Below, piece by piece: positions 34,854 to 46,633 of a stretch of DNA of 64,000 nucleotides. This DNA comes from Tolypeutes matacus (lineage: Eukaryota > Chordata > Mammalia > Cingulata > Chlamyphoridae). The first letter of the stretch is position 1, and each line of letters starts with the position of its first letter. The stretch spans positions 63,907,373-63,971,372 of the forward strand of contig JAKSZT010053887.1 in the NCBI GenBank assembly GCA_026826555.1, read 5' to 3'. Both the position numbers and the translations under genes were made by a program. The notes beneath the pieces were generated by a model. It was given only the letters and a program-made list of their open reading frames with translations, ran no database searches and was not told the DNA's origin.

Positions 34854-35599
34854 GGATTGTGGGAACAAGCCTGACAGGTTAGGCAGATAAGGCTTAGCTC
34901 TCACTAAAACAATGGAGAAAAAGCCAGAGGCTGCCTTGGGAACCTGCTCTGGGGTACAGCAAACCAGGACACTGCTTCACAACTCCCAGAGGAGTGAGGG
35001 TCAGAGGGATGAAGAAGCCAAAACAAGCAATCTTGAGTTATTAAACCTCCTGGCTGCTAGGATGGGCTCCCCTCCCCCACCCCCAAGATATTAAGCCAGG
35101 ATAAAACTCCTGGTGAATTGTATATAACTGAGAGTAAAGCAGATGTCTACCTGCATGGGAAGGTTCTCTGAGTCATCTAGGAGGATACTGGACAGATCCC
35201 CTGGGAAACCAGGGGAAAATCGTGGGTTGCTTACCTCGGTGGCTGGAAGTGACACACATACCAGCCCTCAGGGCAGATAGACTAGGTGGAGCTCCTGCTA
35301 CAAACAGGAATGTAATGGCAAACTCCCTGTAGGGAAGAAGGGTCTGGGAAGGTGGAGAGCGATTTCTTTGTGGTGAGTTTGGCCATCTGGCCCCCCTTGA
35401 ATATCGGAAGGGACAGGGAGAGGAGAGGGGGAACTCCTCAGGCAAGCAGTCATTCCAGACACCTAGGTGAAAAGAGGAACTACATCAGAGAAGAGACAGA
35501 GACAGGCAGCTGATCAGCACCACTCCAGGGCACTGCAGAGAATCTAACCTGCCTGAGGGAAAAGGAGCAGATAGCCTTCTGAAAGGTTTACTAGACTAA

Positions 35600-35672
35600 G
35601 GAGGCAGAATAGCTCAGTGTGAGAATTCCTGCCCAGCATATATTAGGTACCTGGTTTGATTCCTGGCTCTTC
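35600..35672 (+). other. tRNA-Ala-like segment in the L1-C 5' UTR
   Basis: 73 bp line up with a tRNA-Ala(AGC) pattern: start 'ggaggcagaatagctcagtg' with an A-box-like 'tagctcagtgtgagaa', anticodon-loop-like 'cccagcata', then 'aggtacctggtttgattcc' with a B-box match (ggtttgattcc, 35,653-35,663), ending 'tggctcttc'. The acceptor stem does not pair well. L1-A has the same segment at the same place, so it was part of an ancestral L1 5' UTR. It is probably a tRNA- or SINE-derived module and not a working tRNA gene. Confidence 0.7.
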
Positions 35673-35935
35673 TTTGAGAAGTGATCTGCCAGATTATCAA
35701 GTATCCATCTGATACTTTATGACAAGGAACATATAGACATTCTCTTTGTATGAACTTTTCTTGGATCTCTTATTTTTTTTTTTTAAATATTAAGTTCCTT
35801 TTTCTAAAATTTCCCTTATTCCACTCACTAAAACCCATTTCAAAACCTGCAGAAGGGCAGGCTTCAGGGTGAGTGAGTGATGAACACCAGTAGCCTGAGG
35901 AGATCCTTAGGGGTCTAAGATAGAAGACTGTTTTT

Positions 35936-35948
35936 CCGTGTTTTTTTG

Positions 35949-35979
<31 letters not shown>

Positions 35980-36541
35980 TGTTTTTTCTTCTGTCTTCTT
36001 TTTTGAAACGACTTGCTGCTGTCTTGTTTCTTGATTATTGTGTATCCCCTTCCTTTGTTTCTCTGCTTGTTTGTTTTTCTTTTTTCTTTTTTTCTTTTGT
36101 TTACTGATTTACTATACCTATGCTATTTCTTTTCTCTCCTTCATCTTTATATCTTTTGTTTTCCATTGTTATTCTTTCATTTCACCTCTTTTAGTTGGTA
36201 TCCAAGTATTCTTGTTTTTATTTCTCACTCCTTTTTTCTCTGTTTACTTACTTTTTTTGTTTTACTTTTTCTTTCTCTCTTTTCTCTTTTCTTTTCCCCT
36301 CTTTTCACCATTCCAGCATTTTAATTCAGTCTATATTTTTCTCTATTCTGTTTCCTGTTTCATTGTTTCTGTTCCACTTTTCTAATCTTATTCCTCTGTG
36401 TTTCTTACTGATGTTAATTTTTGAATGCCCTAGGTCTTGTATGGTTGCTCTCCTAACTTTTACTATTATTCTTATTCTTATTCTTTTTTTCTTCTTATTT
36501 GTTTCCCTTTCTTTGGTCCTATTTCTTTTTTTTTCTTTCAA
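35936..36541 (+). repeat. Pyrimidine-rich tract upstream of L1-C ORF1
   Basis: About 600 bp of nearly pure C and T, starting with (GTTTT)n near 35,946-35,984 and ending at 'ttctttcaaaggatcataga', the same boundary as in L1-A and L1-B. Long hydrophobic open frames inside (e.g. 36,013-36,324) are compositional. Confidence 0.85.
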
Positions 36542-36680
36542 AGGATCATAGACAACAAGGAAATAGCATAAGAAGAATGAAGTGTCAAAGTGAAACCTGA
36601 CCACACACACAAAAATAACAAAATAAAACCATAGAATAGAGGGAAGCTAATCAACTGAATAAACTCATCAAGATAAACAG

Positions 36681-37651
36681 ATGCCTAGACACCATTAAAA
36701 AATTACTTACAAGCCATACTAAGAAACAGGAAGATATGGCCCAGTCCAATGAGCAAACTAAAACACAAGAGGAGATGCAGAACATGGAACATCTAATCAG
36801 AGATTTCCAAACAAATATCATGAATCAACTTAATGAAGTGAAGGAAGAGATTAAGGATATTAAGAAGACACTGGAAGAACATACTGAAGAAATTGTAAAA
36901 ATACATAAAAAAATAATGGATAGATGGTGATGAATGGCACAATACAAGAAATAAAAAATACACTGGAAGCACACAACAGTAGATTTGAACAGCAGAGGAA
37001 AGAATCAGCAATGTGGAAGACAGTACATCTGAAATCAAACAGATAGTAGAGCAGAGATAAAGATAGAAAAAATTCAGCTGGACTTAGGGCTTTGAATGAA
37101 AACACAAAACACACAAACATATGCATTACAGGCATCCCAGAGGGAGAAGAGAAGGGAAAGAGAATAGAAGGAGTGTTGGAGGAAATAATGGCTTAAAACT
37201 TCCCAACTTTATTGAGGGAGATGGACTTACATATCCAGGAAGTGCAGCGTACCCAAACAGTATAAATTGTAACAGTTATACTCCAAGAGACATACTTGTC
37301 AAATTGTCCAATGCTCAAGACAAAGATAGAACACTGAAAGCAGCAAGAGAAAAGAGAACCATCATATTCAAGGGAAGATTGATAAGATTAAGTGCTAATT
37401 TCTCATCTGAAACCATGGAGGCAAGAAGGCAGTGGTATGATATACTTAAAGTGCTAAACGAAAAAAATCCCAGCCAAGAATTCTGTATTCAGGAAAGCTG
37501 GAATTCAAAAATGAGGAAGAGCCCAAAATATTCACAGATAAACAGATATTTAGAGAATATGTCAATAAGAAATCTGCACTTCAAGAAATACTAAATGGAG
37601 TTTTGCAGGTGGAAAGGAAATATCAGGAGCGAGAGCTGGAGGAGTGTGTAA
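36681..37651 (+). pseudogene. L1-C ORF1, broken
   Basis: The N-terminal start equivalent at 36,681 meets a stop after five codons. From Met 36,736 the coiled-coil part is readable (EEIKDIKKTLEEHTEEIV) and stops at 36,930. The RRM and carboxy-terminal parts continue in another frame (37,121-37,594), including ILVKLSNAQDKDRTLKAARE and LIRLSANFSSETMEARRQW. Several stops and frameshifts; no full product. Confidence 0.85.
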
Positions 37652-37711
37652 GAACAACTAAAAAGATAAAAAGGGAAAAAAACACATAGCATACATAATC
37701 CTAAAGAAAAT

Positions 37712-38710
37712 ATGTCTAATGTAAGTAATTCATTGACAGTAATAACATTGAATGTTAATGGATTAAACTCATCAGTCAAGAGACACAGATTGGCAGAATG
37801 GATAAGGAAATGTGACCCACCTATATGCTGTCAACAAGAAACCCACCTTAAACCCAGGCATCAAAGGAGACTGAAAGTGAATGGTTGGAAAACAATCCTA
37901 AAAGCAAACAATAACCAAAAAAGGGCAGGAGTAGCTATACTAATATCAGACAAATAGACTTTCAATGCAAAAGTCTTGTAAGAGACAAAGAAGGACACTA
38001 TATATAAATAAAAGGGGGAATCTACCAGGAAGAAAGAACAATCATAAACATTTATGCACTTAACATGGGCACCTCAAAATACATGAGGCAAACACTGGAT
38101 AAACTAAGTGGAGAAATAGATGCCTCTGCAATAATAGTGGGGCACATTAGTACACCATTATCGCCATTAGACAGACCATCTCTACAGAGAATCGATAAAG
38201 ACACAAAGACTTTGAATAACACATTAGAGGACTTGGAACTAATTGACATATGAGAACATTACACCTAAATACAGTGGGATATACATTCTTCTCAAGTGCA
38301 CATGGATCATTCTCCAGGATAGAACACATGCTAGGCCACAGAACAACTCTAGGAATTCAGAATGATTGAAATTATACTAAATAATTTCTCTGACCACAAT
38401 GGAATGAAGCTGAAATCAGTAGGGGCCAGAGAAGTAGATTAGGCACAAAGATATAGAAGTTAAACAACACATTCTTAGACATACAGTAGGTCAAGGAGGA
38501 AATTTCAAATAAATCAATAACTACCTTGAAATGAATGAAAATGACAATACAACATATCAAAATGTATGGGATGCAGCAAAAGCAGTACTGAGAAGGAAAT
38601 TCATAGCCATAAATGCTTATATTAAAAAAGAATCAAGAGCTAAAATCCAAGACCTAACAGCACACCCAGAGAAATTAGAAAAGAACAACAAACTAACCCC
38701 ACAGCAAGTC

Positions 38711-38742
<32 letters not shown>

Positions 38743-41528
38743 GAAAGAGCAACATTAGAGCAGAATTAAATGAAATCAAAAATAAGAAAGTACTAGAAAG
38801 AATAAACAAAACCAAAAGCTGGTTCTTCAAGAAGATTAATAAAATTGACAAACCCTTTGCTAGACAAACAAAGATAAAAAGAGAGAAGATGCAAATACAT
38901 AAAATAAGAAATGAGAAAGGGAATATCACCACTGACCTCACAGAAATAAAAAGTATCATAAGAGGAAACTTTGAAAAATTATATGCCAACAAGATGGATA
39001 ATTTTAGAGGAAATGGACAAATTCCTAGAAACACACAAGCAAGCTACATTGTCAAAAGAAGAAATTGATGAACTGGACAGACCATTCACAAGTAAACAGA
39101 TAGAATTAGTCATCAAAATCCTCCCAACAAAGAAGAGCCCTGGACCAGATGGCTTCACAGGTAAATTCTACCAAACATTCCAGAAATAACTAACACCAAT
39201 CCTGCTTAAACTCTTCCAAAAAATAGAAATAGAGGGAACATTGCTTAACTCATTCTATGATGCCAACATCACCCTAATACCAAAGCCAAACAAAAACGCC
39301 ATGGGAATGGAAAACTAGACCAATCTCTTTAATGAACCTAGATGCTAAAATTCTCAACAAAATACTTCCTAATCATATTCAACAACAAATCAATTATACA
39401 CTATGACCAATTAGGATTCATCCCTGGTTTGCAAGGATGGTTCAACATAAGAAAATCAATCAATGTAATATACCACATAAACAGATCAAAAGAAAAAAAC
39501 ACATGATCATCTCTATAGATGCAAAAAAAATGCATTTGACAAAATATAGCAACCTTTCCTGAAAAAAACAATACAAAAGATAGGAATAGAAGGAAACTTC
39601 CTCAACATGATAAAGGGTATTTATGGAAAACCCACAGTTAACATATTTAATGGTGAAACCCTAAAAGCTTTCCCTCTAAGTTTGGGAAGAAGTCAAGGAT
39701 GCTCACTTTCACTGCTTCTATTTATCATAGTGTTAGAAGTACTTGCTTGAGCACTTTGGCAAGAAAAAGATATAAAAGGCATCCAAATTGGAAAAGAAGG
39801 AGTAAAAATTTCACTATTTGCCGACAACATGATCTTATACATAGAAAGACCCAAGAAATGTACAACAAAGCTTCTAGAGCTTATAAATTAGTTCAGTAAA
39901 GTCTCAGGTTATAAGATCAATGTGCAAAAATCAGTAGAATTTCTGTACACCAATAATGAGCAATCTGAGGAGGAAATCAAGAAAAAAATCCCATTAATAA
40001 TAGCTACTAAAAGAATCAAATACCTAGGAATAAATTTAACTAAAGAGGTAAATAATTTATATGCAAAAAAACTACACAATACTGTTAAAAGAAATCAAAG
40101 AAGACTTAACTAAATGGAAATATTACCTGTTCATGGATAGGAAGACAAACATTATTAATATGTCTATATTACCCAAACTGATCTACAGATTTAATGCAAT
40201 TCCAATAAAAATCACCACAGCACTTTTTATTGAATTGGAAAAACTAAATATGAAATTTATTTGGAAGGGCAAGAGTCCCAGAATAGCCAAGGACATATTG
40301 ACAAAGAAAAATGAAATTGGAGGAATCACACTACCTGAATTTAAACATACTAAAATGCTACAGTGGTCAAAACTGCATGGTATTGGCACAAGGATAGACA
40401 TACTGACCAATGGAACTGAACTGAGAGTTCCAATATAGATCCTCCCATATGCAGTCAACTGGTCTTTGACAAGGCCACCAAGCCCATTCACCTTGGAGAG
40501 AATAGCCTCTTCAACAAATGGTGCCTGGTGAACTGGATATCCATATCCAAAAGAATGAGAGAGGAGAACCATCTCACATCTTATACAAAAATTAACTCAA
40601 GATGGATTAAAGATGTAAATGTAAGGTCAAGACCATAAAGATCTTGGAAGATAATGTTGGGAAGCATCTACAGGATCTTGTATGAGGAAGTGGTTTTGTG
40701 AAACTTATACCCAAAGCAAGAGCAATGAAAGAAAAAATAAATAAATGGGCCTTCCTCTAAATTAAAAACTTTTGCACCTCAAAGGAGTTTGTCAAGGAAG
40801 TGAAAAGGCAGCCTACTCAATGGGAGAAAATATTTTGTAACCATATATCTGATAGGGGCCTAATATCCAGCATATATGAAGAAATCCTACACCTCAAAAA
40901 TACAAACAACCCATTTAAAAAATGGGCAAGTGATTTGAATTGACACTTCTTCAAAGAAGAAATACTAATGACTAAAAAGCACATGAACAGATGCTCAACA
41001 TTACTAGCTATTAGAGAAATAGAAATCAAAACTACAATGAGTTATCCTCTTACACCCATTAGACTGGTGGCTATTAAAAAAACAGAGGATTACAAGTGTT
41101 TTAGAGGATATGGAAGATTAGGAACCCTCATCTAGTGCTGGTGGGGATGTAGAATGGTGCAGCCATTGTGGAGGACAGTTTGGCGGTTCCTCAGAAAACT
41201 AAATATAGAACTGCCATATGATCCAGCAATTCCACTGTTGGGTATACACCCAGAAGAACTGAAAGCAAGGACATGAACAGATACATGCCCACCAATATTC
41301 ATAGTGACATTATTCACTATTGCCAAAACTTGGAATCAACCCAAATGCTCTTCAACAGATGAATGGATAAACAAATTGTGGGATATACATACAATGGAAT
41401 ATTACTCAGCTGTAAGAAGGAGTACACTATTAACATATGGGATAACATGGATGAATCTTGAGGACCTTATATCATGTGAAGCAAGCCAGGTACTAAAGGA
41501 CAAATATTACATGACCTCACTGATGTGA
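37712..41528 (+). pseudogene. L1-C ORF2, broken, with poly-A expansion
   Basis: The endonuclease start is VITLNVNGLNSSVKRHRLA with CCQQETHL, and the frame stops at 37,957. A 30-base A run sits in the linker (38,712-38,741). RT motifs remain in pieces: [14 protein letters not shown] (about 39,137-39,180), and the catalytic box reads FADN (about 39,820-39,831), losing an Asp. The C-terminal frame 41,304-41,528 ends ...DKYYMTSLM. Stops and frameshifts are frequent. Confidence 0.9.
38712..38741 (+). repeat. 30-base poly-A run inside L1-C ORF2
   Basis: A continuous run of 30 A replaces about 30 bases that read 'ggaagtagaaaacaggaaat' and neighbours in L1-B. It is a local expansion and not an element tail, because ORF2 sequence continues on both sides. 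Confidence 0.95.
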
Positions 41529-41721
41529 TTTAAGCAAATTGAGCAGACTTACAGTGCTAGAATCTGGAAGATAGGTTTACAGGAAATAGAAAGGGAGCAG
41601 AAGGTTGTCAGCCAATGCCCATATGGACAAAATCTATCATAAGGGGGAAGTGTGAAGTTGTACAGTGGAGGGGTATGACAGTGATGTAAAGATACTTTTA
41701 GATTAGGTGTTTCTGTTTTAT

Positions 41722-41782
41722 GAGGGGCGTGGGGTGGGGATGGTGGGTTGGACTGTCCATGGAATGGAGGGGAGGGTTGGGG
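41722..41782 (+). repeat. G-rich block, possible G-quadruplex, L1-C 3' UTR
   Basis: G runs in 'gaggggcgtggggtgggg', 'tggtgggttgg' and 'ggaggggagggttgggg'. Positionally equivalent to 9,868-9,930 in L1-A. Confidence 0.7.
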
Positions 41783-41971
41783 CAGAGAGCAGGTGAACAC
41801 TGGGAATTAGTGGGTACATGTTCGAAACTACAATGTTTGGTATGCTCTTTTGGCAATATGGCAAGTGAGTGTTGCTGGTTTGTGGTGTTGGATGTGGGGG
41901 CATTCAGGACAGGGCACACCTGGGGCAGGCTTCTAGGGAAGGTGTGAGTGTTCATCTTGCCATAGTGAAGG

Positions 41972-42075
41972 GGGAATAAGGGGAAGATGTTGGGTATATG
42001 GGAGTCCCCTCTATTCAGTACATGACTTTTCTATAACCTAAAACATCTTTGAGGACAACATGATAAAAAAAAAAT
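41972..42075 (+). other. First (upstream) 3'-end-like segment in L1-C
   Basis: 'ttgggtatatgggagtcccc', 'acatgacttttctataacc' and 'aaaacatctttgagg' with an A run at about 42,065-42,073. It parallels the true end of the same element (43,850-43,940: 'acttataggaatcccctata', 'atgtgacatttgtataatct', 'aagtatcttttaaaaa'). Confidence 0.65.
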
Positions 42076-43940
42076 TGTAATTCACTGGGGGAATAAATGG
42101 AAGACAATGTCACTGTACATATAGGACAACAAATCTTATAGTGATGAAAGGGAAAACGTCAAAAATTTTTAAAAATATTTTTCCATTATTTTTATTATCT
42201 CAAATTTTTATTTTTGATTTTACTTTTAACATTTATTTTGTATTTTATTTCTTAGGTTTAAAACTGTCATTATTATTTCATTTTATTATTAATTGTATTT
42301 GGCTATTTTATTGGCTTCATTTTTGAAGAAGTTTTGGATCACAGAAGGATTACAGCTGTGGCGGGGGTTGGGGGGAGGGGATCATTGATGCGGGGTTTCA
42401 GTGACCAGATACACAGGAATAAGCTCACCTGGATAAATATAAGGCATATAAATGTATTCGAATGTTCATAGGGCATTGTCACAGTGGGTGGAGAGTCACA
42501 CAATAACCAAAGGAATATCAAATTCCCATCCTGGGGAGCTCTGCCACATTCTCTAATATATCAGCAAGAATTCCGCGATTACAGGGGCAATGACTAGTGA
42601 AGGAGGATGGTCCACTGACAGGCGCTTGATATTGATGACCATGTGTATGAACCTTTACTCTTGAAATTGAAACTTAGCTTTCTTAACTCTTAGGGTGCCT
42701 AAGAGTTGTCTTCTGGGAGCCTCCTTGTTACTCAAATGTGGCCTCTCTCTAAGCCGAACTCAGCATATAAATACATTACCTTCTCCCCAGTGTGGGACAT
42801 GACTCCTGGGGATAAGACTACCTGACACCGAGGGATTGTTACCAAGCACCAACTAGCAATGCAGCTGGAAAAAGATATTGACCAAAAGGGGGAAAGAGTA
42901 AAGTTCATATGGCTAAGAGACTTCAAAGTGAGCCAGGAGTTCATTCCAGAGGTTATACTTGGGCATGTCTCAGCAGTGTCTCTTTGACTGCCAAAGTAAA
43001 TACTACCCTAAATAGCAGGGCTCCTGAGGGCTCTGGAGACATCCAGATACTATAGTCAGGGCAGATAGCTCAGGAGTTTGGTGCCTTTTCAGTGGTCCCT
43101 TCTTCGGAATTTATGCTTCCCAGTGTGACAGAGTTGGACTCAGTTGCGGTTTCCCTACACATGGCTCTTCTGTCCTTCTATTTGAACCTATAATTATACT
43201 AGAGTTGGTGGGTGTACGTCCAAGAGACTTAAATCTTTGGGCTGTCCATGTGCCAGCTGGGCTCTGAATCTCATCGGAGTTGCAACACCTATTCTCCAAT
43301 TCATTGGTCTCACCCAGGACAACTAACATGGAGGTGATGATGTACAACCACCATACCAAGGAACCGAGAGAGTTTGCACCTGCAAGCAAGAGAGTCCCAT
43401 TCATTGGCCTATGGGCTCACAGCCCCCTCTCAATTAGAAGTAGAGTGGACATCACCATGTCAGAATCCTTAGGACTGGGGAATGAACTATGGACTAAAGT
43501 AGGCTTACTGGTATTCTACTATAGAATTATTGTGATTCTAGCAATGGAAGAAATTACATCACTGATGTGGAGGCAGTGGCCACTGGAAGTTCTGAGGGGA
43601 GGGAGAGGGAAAAACAGGTGTAATACAGGGGTACTTTGGGGACTTGGGAATTGTCCTGAATGACATTACAATGAGATACAAGCCATTATAAATCTTTGCA
43701 TAACCTACAGAATTGTGTGGGAGAGAGAGTAAACTACAATGTAAACTTTAATCCACACTTAGTGACAATATGCCAAAATGTATTCATCAATTGCAATGAA
43801 TGTACCTCACTAATGAAGGATGTTGTTAATGTGAGAAAATGTGGGAGGTGTGGGGTGCGGGACTTATAGGAATCCCCTATATTTTTTATGTGACATTTGT
43901 ATAATCTAAGTATCTTTTAAAAATTTTAAATAAAAAAAAA

Positions 43941-46280
43941 GTTCCCTTTTACCCTACACCCATTTTCTACTGTTGATACCATTTTATGTACCAATTGCAA
44001 TTAATGAATATACATTGATACATTCATTTAAACTAAAGTCCATGCATCATTTAAATTTCCTCACCTATTGCATCTGTTTTCTTTTCTAGGACCTTATAAA
44101 GGCTATCCTATTCCATTTCGTAGTCATGTCTCCTTAGGTTTCTCTTGGTTGTGACAGTTTTCCAGATTTTCCTTAATTTTGATGATCTTGATAATTTGGA
44201 GGATTACTGGTCAGATATTTTATAGAATGTCTCTCATTTAGGATATTTTTATGCTTTTCTCATGACTAGAATGAGGTTATGAGTTTTGAGAGTAAGACCA
44301 TAGTTTTAAAGGGCCATTCTAATCACATCATATCAAAAGACCTAGTATTAACATGGCATCACTGTTGATGATTAGCTTGATTATCTGGCTTGACATAGTG
44401 TCTGTCATGTTTCTCCACTGAAAAGTTTCTTCTTTCTTCCCTTTCCATGTTGTATTCTTTGGAAGAAAGTCACAATCCACAGCCCCACACATAAGGAATG
44501 GGGGTTACACTCCACCTCCTTGAAGGTAGAGAATCTACACAAATGATTTGGTTTCTTGTGCCCAGAAGGTTTGTCTTTTTTCCTCCATTTATTTACATAT
44601 TCAATCATTTAGCTATATCAGTGTAGAATCATGAATATTTAGTTTGTGCTTTAAGCTATAGCTCAATCAATACTGCTTTATTCATTTTATTTCTCAGATT
44701 GTTTCAATTTTAAACTTAGGGAGCTTTTTCTGTTGGTTACTATATCTCTTTGTTCCCTATCATCGTGGGTTGTTACATATGCTTTTGGTTTGTTTGTTTA
44801 TTTATTTATTTTTTTTTTGGGGGGGGAATACATTTTTACTTCTGTCACAACTGGCTCATATTTTTGTATTTCCTACCTCAGTCCTAGAATCAGTAATTTT
44901 TCCCAGGAGTTTTGATTCTTTTTACTGGAGATGGCTATTGAAACTTAGATTTGGGTGTTAGGTGCTCTTGTTGCTACTGAAGTGTTGTTGCTTTTAGGCC
45001 CTTGTAACTTACAGATCATGGAAATACATGTGTATATATAATCCGTGTAAATTAACATATCTATAAATATTTCTCTATATAGCCATCTGCATCTATATTA
45101 AGCTAATATGAGTTCATACTGATGTCTCCAACTCTAATCCATTTCCACATGGATAATTCTAGGCTCTGTAACTCTCTTTGCACAGTTCCACCCCAACAAT
45201 AAGAAACCTGGCTCCCAACTACGTGCCATACATTTTCTTAGTTGTTCACTTCCAGTGTACACGTATAGCAGTATCACAATTGCAGATCCATATTCTTATT
45301 AACTAGAGTGCAATGGTTACACACAGTTCCTTTGCCTTTGATATTACAGACTCCACTAATTTACAAAGTTACTTAGATCAGCACCTTTTCCCCACCTCTT
45401 TCAGTGAAGTTGTTTCATATAATGAAACAAAGCGACACATTTAGCACCACTTGTCATGCTACGCTTTCCATTCTGGAATTCTCTGACCTCCAAATGATTT
45501 TTAAAAAAATTTTCATACATTAAGGTTTACTCTTTATGCTGTAGGTTGTATGGATATTAACAAAATTTTAAAGACTTATAAACATTATCACACAATAATT
45601 TCGCTGCCCTAAAAAATCCCCAGTGCTTTGCCTATTTAACCCTCACTCTCTTACCCTTTCTAGAACCCATTGCAATCACTGATCTGTTTACTATCTCTAT
45701 AGTTTTGCCTTTTCCAGATTGTCAAATAATGGAAATCATACATTTTGTAGCTTTTTCATACTGGCTTCTTTTACCTGGCAATAAATATTTAAGTTTCATC
45801 CATGCCATTTTGTGGCTTGATTTTTCATTCCTTTTTAATGCTGAATAATATTTCATTGTATTCTTGTACAACAATTTGTTTATCTTTTTACCTTTTGAAG
45901 GACATCTTGATTGCTTCCAGTTTCTGGTGATTTTGATAAGAACTGCTAAAAGCATTCACGTACAAGTTTTTCAGTGAACAGAAGTTTTCAAATCAGTTGG
46001 GTAAATATGTAGGGGAACAAATGCCAGATCATATGGTAAGACATTTAATTTTATAAGAAATTATGAACTGTTTTCCAAAGTAGTTGTACTATTTGCACCC
46101 CTACCTGTGCTCTACATCTTCATCAGCAATTGGTATTGTCAGCTTTTTTTTTTATCCATTCTAATAGGTGTGTAGAGGTATCTCATTGTTATTTTAATCT
46201 GTGATTCCCTTCTGACAATGATGTTGAGCATCTTTTCATCTGCTAATTTATCATTTGTATATGATAAACTCATTTTTTAA
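43941..46280 (-). mobile_element. Older L1 (antisense), right piece: 3' UTR and ORF2 end
   Basis: 'ttaggtttctcttggttgtg', 'acagttttccagattttcct' and 'ggaggattactggtcagata' (44,130-44,217) are typical antisense L1M 3' UTR text. Further right, the minus-strand frame 45,722-45,955 encodes an ORF2 C-terminus (NTMKYYSALKRNEKSSHKM). ORF2-like text continues to about 46,260 ('gagcatcttttcatctgcta'). It joins 34,750-34,853 across L1-C. Confidence 0.8.
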
Positions 46281-46633
46281 AAAAGAATCTTCAGACACTT
46301 GTATTTTTTGGAATGTTGTTTGGGAAATTCTGCCCTAGTTCATTATGAAAATTTCGAAATATTCTTTGCATACTTTTTTTACTAAAGAAGGAGATTATAT
46401 AATGCTTTCAAAAATAGTTCCACAAAATATCAAAAATTAAAATATTTCAATGAGTAACTGGGGAAATTATTTTATATGATTTCTTTTAAAGTTGTTCAAG
46501 TATTTTTGGTAGATGTTTTTGAAACAGTGTATTTAAAAATGTTAGATTGCAATAATGTAAGATAATTAAGTTATTTTCATATGGATAACCTATAATGAGC
46601 AAGAAATATATATATATATATAGTTTTGTGATA
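46281..46633. other. Unassigned AT-rich sequence
   Basis: AT-rich, with a (TA)n run near 46,607-46,621. No feature recognised. Confidence 0.4.

Larger units (their letters stand above)
34855..36680 (+). promoter_or_regulatory. L1-C 5' UTR
   Basis: The first 60 bases align only loosely with the L1-F start. From about 34,912 the match is clear ('ctgccttgggaacctgctct'). The YY1-like core is lost. It contains the tRNA-Ala-like segment and the pyrimidine tract described separately. Promoter function is known for the family but not evident here. Confidence 0.65.
34855..43940 (+). mobile_element. L1-C: full-length, inactive L1 inside an older L1
   Basis: About 9.1 kb with the same order as L1-A: 5' UTR, tRNA-Ala-like segment, pyrimidine tract, ORF1, ORF2, G-rich block, first 3'-end-like segment, long second module and A tail (to 43,940). 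It splits an older antisense L1 whose two parts join in consensus order across it. I do not find a clear TSD. Both ORFs are broken. The left edge is placed by comparison with L1-F and by the break in the host L1. Confidence 0.85.
41529..43940 (+). other. L1-C 3' UTR, composite form
   Basis: 2.4 kb following the ORF2 stop. It contains a G-rich block, a first 3'-end-like segment (about 41,972-42,075, ending in an A run) and a second module (about 42,160-43,940) with a homologous end. This copy lacks the LTR and the private duplication found in L1-A, so it shows the ancestral layout. Confidence 0.8.

Noticed and set aside
35173..35445. 90-codon minus-strand open frame
   Set aside because: Antisense to the L1-C 5' UTR; no domain and no matching frame conserved in L1-A.
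35600..35672. A functional tRNA-Ala gene
   Set aside because: The acceptor stem pairs poorly and the segment is embedded in an L1 5' UTR, with a decayed counterpart in L1-A. A tRNA-derived module is the better call.
36013..36551. Overlapping long hydrophobic open frames
   Set aside because: They lie in the L1-C pyrimidine tract. C/T-only DNA gives Phe, Leu and Ser codons and no stops in several frames at once. The same happens at 4,772-5,163.
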